Positions 44,534 through 53,076 of a DNA stretch of 64,000 nucleotides are shown piece after piece; the stretch's first letter is position 1, and the number at the start of each line of letters is the position of its first letter. The notes beneath the pieces were generated by a model that saw only the letters and a list, made by a program, of their open reading frames with translations, had not been told where the DNA came from and did not search any database. The DNA lies in assembly GCF_002165375.2 (NCBI RefSeq), contig NZ_CP032134.1, forward strand, positions 248,001-312,000. Direction: 5' to 3'. Both the position numbers and the translations under genes were made by a program. This stretch comes from Acinetobacter chinensis. GTDB lineage: Bacteria > Pseudomonadota > Gammaproteobacteria > Pseudomonadales > Moraxellaceae.

Positions 44534-46813
44534 ATGGCTTTATTGAATCATGAGCGTCCACTTTGGGCATTACTGGCAGGCGCACCGCTGGTTGCAATGC
44601 TGAGCACTGCAACGTATGCACAGACCTGGAAAATTAATCTGCGTGATGCGGACTTAACTGCATTTATTAATGAAGTGGCAGATATTACGGGTAAAAACTT
44701 TGCCGTTGATCCACGGGTGCGTGGCAATGTAACCGTCATTTCCAATAAACCGTTGAATAAAAGTGAAGTCTATGACCTGTTTCTTGGGGTTCTGAATGTA
44801 AATGGTGTGGTGGCGATTCCTTCAGGCAACACCATCAGGCTGGTGCCGGACAGTAATGTCAAAAGCTCAGGGATTCCTTACGATGCACGCAACCGTGCAA
44901 CAGGCGATCAGATAGTGACTCGCGTCATCTGGCTTGAAAACACCAATCCCAATGATCTGATTCCCGCTCTGCGCCCTCTGATGCCTCAGTTTGCACATAT
45001 GTCTGCAGTGGCAGGAACCAATGCACTGATTGTGTCTGACCGGGCGAGTAATATTTATCAGCTGGAAACCATTATCCGTAACCTGGATGGAACGGGACAG
45101 AATGATATTGAGTCTGTGACTTTACAGTCCAGTCAGGCTGAAGAAATCATTGCGCTGCTGGATTCCATGAGTTCGACCGGTGCTTCAAAAGATCCCAAAG
45201 GCTCAAGAGTCCGTATTATTGCTGACAGCAGAACCAACCGTATTCTGATCAAGGGTGATCCTGCATCACGCAAACGGATCCGTCAGACCATTGAAATGCT
45301 GGATGTGCCAGCAGCAGACCGTCTTGGTGGTCTGAAAGTATTCCGTCTGAAATATGCCAGTGCAAAAAATCTGGCTGAAATTTTACAGGGGCTGGTGACA
45401 GGGCAGGCAGTTTCTTCTTCTAAAAATGACAGTTCATCGTCCACGAACAACAACTCAGTCAACAGCCTGATAAATGGCAATAACAGTAACAGTTCTAATA
45501 GCCAAAATACTGGCTCTACGGGTATTAACACACCTGGAATCAGTCTGGGCGGTAATTCCTCCAGTTCCAGTCAGAACAGCATCAGCAGTTTCAGTGGGAA
45601 CGGAATCAGTATTATTGCGGACAGTTCTCAGAATGCACTGGTGGTCAAGGCTGATCCTCAGCTGATGCGTGAAATTGAATCGGCTGTCCAGCAGCTGGAT
45701 ACCCGTCGTCAGCAGGTGCTGATTGAAGCTGCAATTATAGAAGTTGAAGGTAATGATGCTGATCAGCTCGGTGTGCAGTGGGCGCTGGGTGATTTAAGCA
45801 GTGGTGTAGGGCTGATCAGTTTTGATAATGTCGGTTCAAGCCTTGCGGGGCTGGCGGGTGGTTATCTGACTGGTGGAACAGCAGGACTGGGTAAAGCGGC
45901 TGCAGGTATGAGTGGATCATCACTGATTCTGGGGGATTATAAAGAAGGCAAGGATGGTTCGCGCAGACTGTATGGCGCACTGATTCAGGCATTGAAGAAA
46001 AATACCAAATCCAATCTGCTGTCCACACCATCCATTGTGACCATGGACAATGAAGAGGCATACATTGTGGTCGGTCAGAACGTACCGTTCATTACAGGTT
46101 CGGTCAGCACGGGTTCTGGCGGAACAGTCAATCCTTATACCTCCGTGGAGCGTAAGGATGTCGGTGTGACTTTAAAAGTTGTACCGCATATTGGTGAAGG
46201 TGGTTCGGTTCGTCTTGAGGTTGAACAGGAAGTTTCAGCGGTACAGGATAAAGGGGATGCACAGGATCTTGTCACCAGTAAACGTGCGATTAAAACTTCC
46301 ATCCTGGCAGAACATGGGCAGACCATTGTACTGGGCGGTCTGATTTCAGATAACTCGATGTACAGCCGTCAGGCAGTTCCTGGTCTGGGAGCAATTCCTG
46401 GGATTGGTCGTCTGTTCCGTTCAGATTCAAAGTCAAATGAAAAGCGCAATCTGCTGGTCTTTATTCATCCGACGATTGTAGGTGACAGCGCGGATGTCCG
46501 TAAGATTTCTCAGCAGAGATACAGTCAGCTTTACAGTCTGCAGCTGGCTATGGACAGAGATGGAAGCTTTGCCAAACTGCCTGAAAATTTAGAAGATGTT
46601 TATCAGCAGCGCATACCGGTCACACCATCGGCTCCGGCAGTACAGGATTACAGTAAAGTACCTTCAGGGGGCGCACAATCGTCAGCTCAGGGAGCTGTAA
46701 CCACACCTGTGGCAATAGAGCCTGCAGTTCAGCGTCAGGTTGTCGAGCCTAAGCAGGATGTACAGAAAACCCGTAATACAGTGACAACCACAACTTTGCG
46801 TTCGGGTTCTTAA
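44534..46813 (+). CDS. gspD: Type II secretion system secretin
   Basis: GspD forms the outer-membrane pore of the T2SS. Order: signal peptide (about 1-29), N0 and N1-N3 domains (about 30-380) and the secretin domain (about 380-660, with VGQNVPFITG and VPGLGAIPGIGRLFR). Residues about 294-354 are a Ser/Asn/Gly-rich low-complexity insert in the N3 region. The C-terminal tail (about 680-759) is Gln/Val-rich and could be the pilotin-binding S-domain. Confidence 0.93.
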   Translation: MALLNHERPLWALLAGAPLVAMLSTATYAQTWKINLRDADLTAFINEVADITGKNFAVDPRVRGNVTVISNKPLNKSEVYDLFLGVLNVNGVVAIPSGNTIRLVPDSNVKSSGIPYDARNRATGDQIVTRVIWLENTNPNDLIPALRPLMPQFAHMSAVAGTNALIVSDRASNIYQLETIIRNLDGTGQNDIESVTLQSSQAEEIIALLDSMSSTGASKDPKGSRVRIIADSRTNRILIKGDPASRKRIRQTIEMLDVPAADRLGGLKVFRLKYASAKNLAEILQGLVTGQAVSSSKNDSSSSTNNNSVNSLINGNNSNSSNSQNTGSTGINTPGISLGGNSSSSSQNSISSFSGNGISIIADSSQNALVVKADPQLMREIESAVQQLDTRRQQVLIEAAIIEVEGNDADQLGVQWALGDLSSGVGLISFDNVGSSLAGLAGGYLTGGTAGLGKAAAGMSGSSLILGDYKEGKDGSRRLYGALIQALKKNTKSNLLSTPSIVTMDNEEAYIVVGQNVPFITGSVSTGSGGTVNPYTSVERKDVGVTLKVVPHIGEGGSVRLEVEQEVSAVQDKGDAQDLVTSKRAIKTSILAEHGQTIVLGGLISDNSMYSRQAVPGLGAIPGIGRLFRSDSKSNEKRNLLVFIHPTIVGDSADVRKISQQRYSQLYSLQLAMDRDGSFAKLPENLEDVYQQRIPVTPSAPAVQDYSKVPSGGAQSSAQGAVTTPVAIEPAVQRQVVEPKQDVQKTRNTVTTTTLRSGS

Positions 46814-46887
46814 TGTAAGCAGTGAATGCTGAGCATGCTTTAAATGACATGTTATTATGATGAAAAACTGAAACTGAGAAATTATTC

Positions 46888-47544
46888 ATGACTTGGAAAA
46901 TACAGGCACTCACTGGTGATGCTGCGGGGCAGGAAATCAGTATTGAACAGGATATGCTGGTCGGTCGTCATCAGGAAGCAGACCTTATGCTGCAATCTGG
47001 AGAGGTTTCCCGTAAACATGCAGCATTACTGTTAAAGGATCAGGAACTCTGGGTGCAGGATCTGAATTCTTCTAACGGGACTTATGTCAATGATCTACGG
47101 ATTGATCAGGAAGTCAGTCTGAAGGATGGTGATACCTTACAGTTTGCCAGTATTAAATTTTCTGTGCTTCATGCCGTAGAAGATCTGATTGATCCCGTAG
47201 AGCCTGAATTGCCATTGTCAGGTGTGGAAGAAGAAGCGGAAGCACCAAAGTCGGCAGCACAGCAAATGAATGATCAGGGAATGCCTGATCTGAAAGAGCG
47301 TGATGCTGGTGTTCAGTTGAGCCGTGATGGCATGCCACAGAATATTTCAGTGCCTAAACCTGCCCCTATTCCAGAAGGTGTGGATATTCATGCTGTTTCA
47401 GAGCAGCCTGCTCAGGTGGAAGTGGAACAGGTTGAATCCAGGGTTGAGCAGGAAAAAGAACAACAGAAAAATGCATCTGTTGGACTGATGACGATCGTGG
47501 CTTTGATTATTCTTGCAATTATTGCCTGGCTGTTCTTCAAATAA
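46888..47544 (+). CDS. Tail-anchored FHA domain protein
   Basis: The N-terminal FHA domain (about 18-90) binds phosphothreonine peptides; seen are GR27, S41-x-x-H44 and the SSNGTYVND loop. A Glu/Ala-rich flexible part (about 98-195) follows, and one membrane helix (about 197-217) forms the extreme C-terminus, so the FHA domain faces the cytosol. It is 74 bp after gspD and could be a T2SS or cell-envelope signalling partner; no kinase is in the window. It ends at a terminator. Confidence 0.75.
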   Translation: MTWKIQALTGDAAGQEISIEQDMLVGRHQEADLMLQSGEVSRKHAALLLKDQELWVQDLNSSNGTYVNDLRIDQEVSLKDGDTLQFASIKFSVLHAVEDLIDPVEPELPLSGVEEEAEAPKSAAQQMNDQGMPDLKERDAGVQLSRDGMPQNISVPKPAPIPEGVDIHAVSEQPAQVEVEQVESRVEQEKEQQKNASVGLMTIVALIILAIIAWLFFK

Positions 47545-47563
47545 GTGCCGAATGCGATACACT

Positions 47564-47592
47564 CGGGGCATGCAATCGCATGCCCTTTTTTA
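47564..47592 (+). terminator. Terminator after the FHA gene
   Basis: Stem GGGCATGC (47566-47573) and GCATGCCC (47578-47585) with loop AATC and a T run. It lies before the gph start. Confidence 0.85.
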
Positions 47593-47623
47593 TTTTTGGT
47601 TTTTACTGCTGCGGATGAAATCA

Positions 47624-48292
47624 ATGGATATTGCAAAACTTGATCAACGGGAACTGATTTTATTTGATCTGGATGGAACGCTGGTCGATTCAGCTTTTGA
47701 TCTGTACCGAGCCATGAATCTGAGCCTGGCACGTCTGGATTTGCCTTTGGTGACTGAGCAACAGGTTCGTGTCTGGATTGGTAAGGGCACATCACTTTTC
47801 TGTGAAAGCACATTAAAATATTTAAAAGGCGAGGTCGATCCTGCATTGCATCAACAGCTGCTGGATACATTCCTGGAAATTTACAATGCTGAACCCTGTG
47901 TGGATACACTGCCATTTGCAGGTATTCTGGAGTTTCTGGACTGGGGTGTTCAAAACAATAAAAAGCTGATCTGTGTGACCAATAAGCCAGAGCAACCTGC
48001 AAGACAAATCCTTATGGATTTAAATATGGATCATTACTTCGTGGATGTGATTGGTGGTGACCGTTTTGAAAAGCGGAAACCTGATCCAGTTCAGCTGAAC
48101 TACTGTGTGGAGCATTATCAGAGCAGCAAAGAAAAAACCCTGATGGTCGGTGATTCAAGTAATGATGTTGAGGCTGCTCGCCGTGCAGAGGTTGATTGTA
48201 TTGTGGTCAGCTATGGTTATAATCATGGTGAAGATATTCATCTTTGCCAGCCTCAGCAAGTGGTTGATAATTTAACCGAGCTTCTGGCTTAA
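47624..48292 (+). CDS. gph: Phosphoglycolate phosphatase
   Basis: A HAD-family phosphatase that removes phosphoglycolate. Motifs: I DLDGTLVDS (nucleophile and acid Asp), II TNKPEQ, III KRKPDP and IV GDSSNDVEAA. The ATG at 47624 is chosen (GGA eight bases upstream); the ATG at 47615 is in frame and adds 3 residues. The long frame back to 47513 is not used, since it would cross the preceding terminator. It is followed by trpE, as gph-trpE is common in pseudomonads. Confidence 0.9.
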   Translation: MDIAKLDQRELILFDLDGTLVDSAFDLYRAMNLSLARLDLPLVTEQQVRVWIGKGTSLFCESTLKYLKGEVDPALHQQLLDTFLEIYNAEPCVDTLPFAGILEFLDWGVQNNKKLICVTNKPEQPARQILMDLNMDHYFVDVIGGDRFEKRKPDPVQLNYCVEHYQSSKEKTLMVGDSSNDVEAARRAEVDCIVVSYGYNHGEDIHLCQPQQVVDNLTELLA

Positions 48293-48343
48293 AAAATAAT
48301 GTTGAATTGGGCTTTTAAACAAGTTGTAAAGAAAGGAAGAGGA

Positions 48344-48379
48344 ATGAACAGCAAAAGTGCTTTTCGATGGCGTCACTAA
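48344..48379 (+). CDS. Candidate trpE leader peptide (11 aa)
   Basis: A short open frame (MNSKSAFRWRH) starts at an ATG with AAGGAAGAGG directly upstream, the best ribosome site in the region. It contains one Trp codon. The frame overlaps the left arm of a hairpin: TTTTCGAT (48361-48368) pairs with ATCGAAAA (48410-48417), and ACTAAG (48375-48380) with CTTAGT (48401-48406). It ends 53 bp before trpE. A regulatory leader is plausible, but no T-run terminator is seen. Confidence 0.5.
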   Translation: MNSKSAFRWRH

Positions 48380-48432
48380 GTTAGAAATATCGCATTCCAG
48401 CTTAGTAATATCGAAAATAGAGAGAATTCCTC

Positions 48433-49926
48433 ATGACAACTTTAGCGCAATTTGAACAATTAAAATCTGCTGGTTATAACTTAATTCCAGTCTATCGTCA
48501 GCGTCTGGCAGATACAGATACCCCATTATCTGTATTTGCACGTTTGAAAGAACATCAACAGGCTTATTTATTTGAATCGGTCGAAGGTGGGGAAAACTGG
48601 GCACGTTATTCGATCATTGGGCTAGGTGAATCTACTGTGTTCTCCTGTAATGCAGGGCAACTCACCATTCAGTCACCAATCGGTCAGATTGAAACACAGG
48701 ATTGTAGCGATCCATTTCAATTCATCCGTGATTTTCTGGCGCAGTTTAAAGTACCGACTCAAGATGATCTTCCTGCACTACCAAGCTTTACAGGTGGCCT
48801 GGTTGGGTATTTTGGCTATGATTCTGTACGTTATATCGAACCACGTCTAAAAAATGTACCTGAAGCTGATCCGGTTGGATTGCCTGACTTATGGATGATG
48901 CTGTCTAAAACCGTCATTGTTTTTGATAATTTAAAAGATACGTTATTTTTGATCGTGCATGCGGATATTCAGGATTCAGATGCTTATGTAAAAGCCCAGC
49001 AGCAGCTGGATCAGATAGAGGCTTTACTTGCGACACCGATCAGCCTGGTGGCAAAGAAACATACAGCACCACATTTTGAGTCCTTAACAGGCAAAGAAAA
49101 CTATCTGGCTTCGATTGAAACCGTCAAAGAATACATCCGTGCAGGGGATGTGATGCAGGTGGTTCCTGGGCATCGTATGGTGTCGGACTTTGATGGTGAG
49201 CCTTTGCAGGTTTATCGTGCCTTGCGTCATCTCAATCCTTCGCCTTATTTATTCCTTGTGCAGGGGCAGACGATCTCTGATCAGAAGCCCTTTCATCTTG
49301 TGGGGTCATCACCTGAAATTCTTTCCCGTCTTGAAAATGGTATTGCGACTGTGCGTCCACTTGCGGGTACTCGCCCACGTGGTAAAACCAAAGAGGAAGA
49401 TTTAGCGCTCGAAAAAGATCTGCTTTCTGATGAAAAAGAAATTGCAGAGCATTTAATGCTGATTGACTTAGGTCGAAATGATGTGGGGCGCATCTCTAAA
49501 ATCGGTAAAGTGCAAGTCACTGATCAAATGGTGATCGAGCGTTATTCGCATGTCATGCATATTGTGTCCAATGTACAGGGTGAAGTGCGTGATGATGTTG
49601 ATGCTTTGGATGTTTTTAAAGCAACATTCCCGGCAGGAACACTTTCTGGCGCACCAAAAATCCGTGCAATGGAAATTATTGATGAAGTTGAGCCTGTAAA
49701 ACGTGGAATCTTTGGTGGGGCTGTTGGTTATTTAGGCTGGCATGGTGAAATGGACATGTCGATTGCGATCAGAACCTGTGTGATTCGTGAAAATAAGGTC
49801 TATGTACAGGCAGGGGCAGGGCTTGTTGCAGACTCAAATCCAGAATCTGAGTGGAATGAAACCCAGATAAAAGCTCGCGCAGTGATCAAAGCGGTTGAAT
49901 TATCATCAAATGGTTTGATTTTATGA
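48433..49926 (+). CDS. trpE: Anthranilate synthase component I
   Basis: TrpE makes anthranilate from chorismate with ammonia from TrpG; first committed step of tryptophan synthesis. It has the N-terminal allosteric domain and the chorismate-binding domain, with LAGTRPRGKT, the metal-binding EKEIAEHLMLIDLGRND and FPAGTLSGAPK. Length 497 is normal. trpG is not adjacent. The tRNA cluster follows about 100 bp later. Confidence 0.95.
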   Translation: MTTLAQFEQLKSAGYNLIPVYRQRLADTDTPLSVFARLKEHQQAYLFESVEGGENWARYSIIGLGESTVFSCNAGQLTIQSPIGQIETQDCSDPFQFIRDFLAQFKVPTQDDLPALPSFTGGLVGYFGYDSVRYIEPRLKNVPEADPVGLPDLWMMLSKTVIVFDNLKDTLFLIVHADIQDSDAYVKAQQQLDQIEALLATPISLVAKKHTAPHFESLTGKENYLASIETVKEYIRAGDVMQVVPGHRMVSDFDGEPLQVYRALRHLNPSPYLFLVQGQTISDQKPFHLVGSSPEILSRLENGIATVRPLAGTRPRGKTKEEDLALEKDLLSDEKEIAEHLMLIDLGRNDVGRISKIGKVQVTDQMVIERYSHVMHIVSNVQGEVRDDVDALDVFKATFPAGTLSGAPKIRAMEIIDEVEPVKRGIFGGAVGYLGWHGEMDMSIAIRTCVIRENKVYVQAGAGLVADSNPESEWNETQIKARAVIKAVELSSNGLIL

Positions 49927-49955
49927 GTTTTTGACAGTTTTTTTTAAAAAAACAC

Positions 49956-49983
49956 TTGCAAGGATTCTGAGTTTTGCTAAACT
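49956..49983 (+). promoter_or_regulatory. Promoter of the tRNA-tuf operon
   Basis: TTGCAA at 49956 and TAAACT at 49978 are 16 bp apart, with an extended TG just before the -10. It lies about 40 bp before the first tRNA. Confidence 0.65.
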
Positions 49984-50024
49984 GCACACCGTTCCGATAC
50001 GAAACGTACGAAACACTAAGAAAC

Positions 50025-50100
<76 letters not shown>

Positions 50101-50153
50101 TCTTAAAGTTTTAAGCGATCGTTAAAGGAGCAACACTGAAAGTAAGTGTAAAT

Positions 50154-50237
50154 GGTGAGATTCCCGAGCGGTCAAAGGGAGCAGACTGTAACTCTGCCAC
50201 GAAAGTTTCGAAGGTTCGAATCCTTCTCTCACCACCA
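50154..50237 (+). tRNA. tRNA-Tyr (anticodon GTA)
   Basis: 84 nt with a long variable arm and encoded CCA; acceptor GGTGAGA/TCTCACC; anticodon GTA in CTGTAAC. Confidence 0.95.
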
Positions 50238-50274
50238 TTACTTCACTTCGATAAGTGGTAATTACCAACATTAA

Positions 50275-50350
50275 GCGGGAGTAGCTCAGTTGGTAGAGCG
50301 GTAGCCTTCCAAGCTACATGTCGCGAGTTCGACCCTCGTCTCCCGCTCCA
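50275..50350 (+). tRNA. tRNA-Gly (anticodon TCC)
   Basis: 76 nt with encoded CCA; acceptor GCGGGAG/CTCCCGC; anticodon TCC in CTTCCAA. Confidence 0.95.
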
Positions 50351-50364
50351 TCGAAGATGATTTT

Positions 50365-50439
<75 letters not shown>

Positions 50440-50585
50440 GATTACAGTTTAGTGACCAGTTCACAAAATTTCAGAAAGCAGGCTTATTAGTCTGCTTTTC
50501 AAGTATCAGGTATCCGGTTTTTCTGGATGTGATGTCGATACAGAGTTGTTTAAGACCGTGTTCGACGTATACGAGGATGATTATT

Positions 50586-51776
50586 ATGGCTAAGGCTAAG
50601 TTTGAACGTAATAAGCCACACGTTAACGTGGGCACAATCGGTCACGTTGACCATGGTAAAACAACTTTAACAGCTGCTATTGCAACTGTATGTGCTAAAA
50701 CTTTTGGTGGCGAAGCGAAAGACTACGCTGCAATTGACTCTGCACCTGAAGAAAAAGCACGTGGTATTACAATTAATACTTCACACGTAGAATACGATTC
50801 TCCAATCCGTCACTATGCGCACGTTGACTGTCCAGGTCACGCCGATTATGTTAAAAACATGATCACTGGTGCTGCTCAGATGGATGGTGCTATTCTTGTA
50901 TGTGCTGCGACTGATGGTCCTATGCCACAGACTCGTGAACACATCCTGCTTTCACGTCAGGTTGGTGTACCTTATATTCTTGTATTCCTTAACAAGTGTG
51001 ACCTTGTTGATGACGAAGAATTACTTGAATTAGTAGAAATGGAAGTTCGTGAACTTCTTTCTACTTATGACTTCCCAGGCGATGACACTCCAGTTATCCG
51101 TGGTTCAGCTCTTTCTGCACTTAACGGTGAAGACAACCAGTACGGCGTTCCAGCTGTTCTTGCTCTTGTTGAAGCGCTTGATACTTATATCCCAGAGCCA
51201 GAGCGTGCTATCGATAAAGCATTCCTTATGCCAATCGAAGACGTATTCTCTATCTCAGGTCGTGGTACAGTAGTAACTGGCCGTGTTGAGTCTGGTATCG
51301 TTAAAGTCGGCGAAGAAATCGAAATCGTTGGTATTAAAGATACAGTTAAAACAACTGTAACTGGCGTTGAAATGTTCCGTAAACTTCTTGACGAAGGTCG
51401 TGCGGGCGAGAACTGTGGTGTTCTTCTTCGTGGTACTAAACGTGAAGACGTTCAGCGTGGTCAGGTACTTGCTAAACCAGGTACAATCAAGCCACACACT
51501 AAATTCGATGCGGAAGTATATGTACTTTCTAAAGAAGAAGGTGGTCGTCACACTCCATTCCTTAACGGTTACCGTCCACAGTTCTACTTCCGTACAACTG
51601 ACGTAACTGGTGCGATTGCACTTAAAGAAGGCGTTGAAATGGTTATGCCAGGTGACAACGTTGAAATGTCAGTAGAACTGATCCACCCAATCGCAATGGA
51701 CCCAGGTCTACGTTTTGCGATCCGTGAAGGTGGTCGTACAGTTGGTGCTGGTGTTGTTGCGAAAGTAACTGCATAA
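50586..51776 (+). CDS. tuf: Elongation factor Tu
   Basis: EF-Tu carries aminoacyl-tRNA to the ribosome as a GTPase. G1 GHVDHGKT, G3 DCPGHADY and G4 NKCD are present. The ATG at 50586 (MAKAKFERNK) gives the normal 396 residues and has GAGGA eight bases upstream; the longer frame covers the tRNA-Thr gene and is not used. The tRNA-Thr-Tyr-Gly-Thr-tuf order is the classic tufB operon. Codon use is strongly biased, as for highly expressed genes. Confidence 0.98.
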   Translation: MAKAKFERNKPHVNVGTIGHVDHGKTTLTAAIATVCAKTFGGEAKDYAAIDSAPEEKARGITINTSHVEYDSPIRHYAHVDCPGHADYVKNMITGAAQMDGAILVCAATDGPMPQTREHILLSRQVGVPYILVFLNKCDLVDDEELLELVEMEVRELLSTYDFPGDDTPVIRGSALSALNGEDNQYGVPAVLALVEALDTYIPEPERAIDKAFLMPIEDVFSISGRGTVVTGRVESGIVKVGEEIEIVGIKDTVKTTVTGVEMFRKLLDEGRAGENCGVLLRGTKREDVQRGQVLAKPGTIKPHTKFDAEVYVLSKEEGGRHTPFLNGYRPQFYFRTTDVTGAIALKEGVEMVMPGDNVEMSVELIHPIAMDPGLRFAIREGGRTVGAGVVAKVTA

Positions 51777-51798
51777 TATAAAAAGTTAAGTTTCTAAG

Positions 51799-51822
51799 CT
51801 GGAAACTTCGGTTTCCAGTTTA
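51799..51822 (+). terminator. UUCG hairpin after tuf
   Basis: Stem CTGGAAAC/GTTTCCAG (51799-51818) closed by the stable TTCG tetraloop, with only TTTA after it. It may be a weak terminator or a processing site between tuf and tRNA-Trp. Confidence 0.6.
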
Positions 51823-51828
51823 TACTGC

Positions 51829-51904
51829 AGGTCAGTAGTTCAATTGGTAGAGCGTCGGTCTCCAAAACCGAATGTTGGGGGTTCGAGTCCCTCCTGGCCT
51901 GCCA
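51829..51904 (+). tRNA. tRNA-Trp (anticodon CCA)
   Basis: 76 nt with encoded CCA; acceptor AGGTCAG/CTGGCCT including one T-G pair; anticodon CCA in CTCCAAA. It precedes secE, as in E. coli and Pseudomonas. Confidence 0.95.
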
Positions 51905-51918
51905 GCTTTCAAAAAAAT

Positions 51919-51947
51919 GCTTGATGCTGGCTAAATTGTCATATAAT
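51919..51947 (+). promoter_or_regulatory. Candidate secE promoter
   Basis: A perfect TATAAT at 51942 lies 30 bp before secE, with a weak -35 (TTGATG at 51921, 15-bp spacing, or GCTTGA at 51919, 17-bp). Confidence 0.5.
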
Positions 51948-51976
51948 AAGTCGCGAATTCTACGACGAGTACAAAA

Positions 51977-52417
51977 ATGTCGAATGATAAATCGCGTGAC
52001 GCATTAAGCGACGCGCCAATCCCTCAAAGAAATAATTCTGCTGAAGTTGTTAATTCTGGCTCACCACTTGATGTGGTTCTATGGATTGTTGCACTGATTC
52101 TGTTAGTTGGTGCCATGATGACGAATCAACATTTGCCAGCCTATTGGGCGCCTGCAAATGATGTTTGGGTGCGTGTTGGGGTAATTTTGGCTTGTATCGT
52201 AGTGGCTTTAGGTTTATTATACGCCACCCATCAAGGCAAAGGCTTTGTTCGTTTGCTGAAAGATGCGCGAATTGAGTTGCGTCGTGTCACATGGCCAACA
52301 AAGCAGGAGACTGTAACGACATCGTGGCAGGTTCTTGCAGTTGTAGTTATTGCATCCATTGTTCTGTGGTGTTTTGATTACGTACTTGGTTGGTTGATGA
52401 AGTTTATTATCGGGTAA
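51977..52417 (+). CDS. secE: Preprotein translocase subunit SecE
   Basis: SecE clamps SecY in the translocon. At 146 residues it is the three-helix type: helices near 29-50, 60-82 and 112-145, with the conserved amphipathic motif RIELRRVTWPTKQE just before the last. An acidic/polar N-terminal extension precedes. nusG follows 7 bp later. Confidence 0.95.
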   Translation: MSNDKSRDALSDAPIPQRNNSAEVVNSGSPLDVVLWIVALILLVGAMMTNQHLPAYWAPANDVWVRVGVILACIVVALGLLYATHQGKGFVRLLKDARIELRRVTWPTKQETVTTSWQVLAVVVIASIVLWCFDYVLGWLMKFIIG

Positions 52418-52424
52418 AAGAGCT

Positions 52425-52958
52425 ATGAAACGTTGGTACATTATTCATGCCTATTCAGGTTATGAAAAGCAAGTGATGCGTTCGCTTAATGATCGAATCC
52501 AGCGTAGCGCTGTTGCCGATAGCTTTGGTGAAGTCCTTGTCCCTACTGAAGAAGTAGTGGAAATGAAGGATGGTAAGAAACGTAAGTCTGAGCGTAAATT
52601 TTTCCCAGGTTATGTCCTGGTGGAAATGGAAATGAATGATGAAACCTGGCACATTGTTAAAGAATGTCCAAAAGTATTGGGTTTCATTGGTGGTACGGCT
52701 GAAAAACCTGCACCGATTACGCAAAAAGAAGCAGATGCGATTCTTGCACGTGTACACAATAAAGGCGAAGCACCTCGTCCTAAGACGATGTTCGAGCCGG
52801 GTGAAGAATTACTTGTTATTGACGGTCCATTCACAGACTTTAAAGGTGTGGTGGAAGAAGTTCAGTATGAGAAGTCACGTTTAACGCTGACGATCAATGT
52901 ATTTAACCGCCCAACTCAGGTTGAACTGGAATTTCGCCAGGTCGAAAAAGCCATTTAA
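52425..52958 (+). CDS. nusG: Transcription antitermination factor NusG
   Basis: NusG binds RNA polymerase and couples it to Rho or the ribosome. The NGN domain (about 1-115) starts with MKRWYIIHAYSGYEKQV, and the C-terminal KOW domain (about 125-177) begins at GEELLVIDGPFTDFKG. Length 177 is normal. A hairpin at 52,978-53,000 follows. Confidence 0.96.
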   Translation: MKRWYIIHAYSGYEKQVMRSLNDRIQRSAVADSFGEVLVPTEEVVEMKDGKKRKSERKFFPGYVLVEMEMNDETWHIVKECPKVLGFIGGTAEKPAPITQKEADAILARVHNKGEAPRPKTMFEPGEELLVIDGPFTDFKGVVEEVQYEKSRLTLTINVFNRPTQVELEFRQVEKAI

Positions 52959-52977
52959 TCTGTGTTGGCTGGAAAGC

Positions 52978-53025
52978 GCCCGATCTGTTGGGGATCGGGC
53001 ATTGTTGTTGTAACGGTATCGTTAC
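52978..53025 (+). other. Hairpins in the nusG-rplK gap
   Basis: GCCCGATC/GATCGGGC (52978-53000, 7-nt loop) is followed by a weak T/G stretch and a second small palindrome GTAACG-GTAT-CGTTAC (53010-53025). The first could be a weak terminator after nusG, the second part of the rplK leader, where ribosomal protein L1 regulates the operon in E. coli. Confidence 0.5.
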
Positions 53026-53076
53026 TTAGAAACTTGGGGAGCTGTAAAAGGCGTTTGTACCCAGAGGTAATTTGAA

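Noticed and set aside
47513..47623. N-terminal extension of gph
   Set aside because: It would begin inside the FHA gene and cross a terminator, with no ribosome site.
48300..48432. Classical trp attenuator with a terminator before trpE
   Set aside because: No G/C-rich hairpin followed by a T-run exists in the leader; only the uORF and an AT-rich hairpin are seen.
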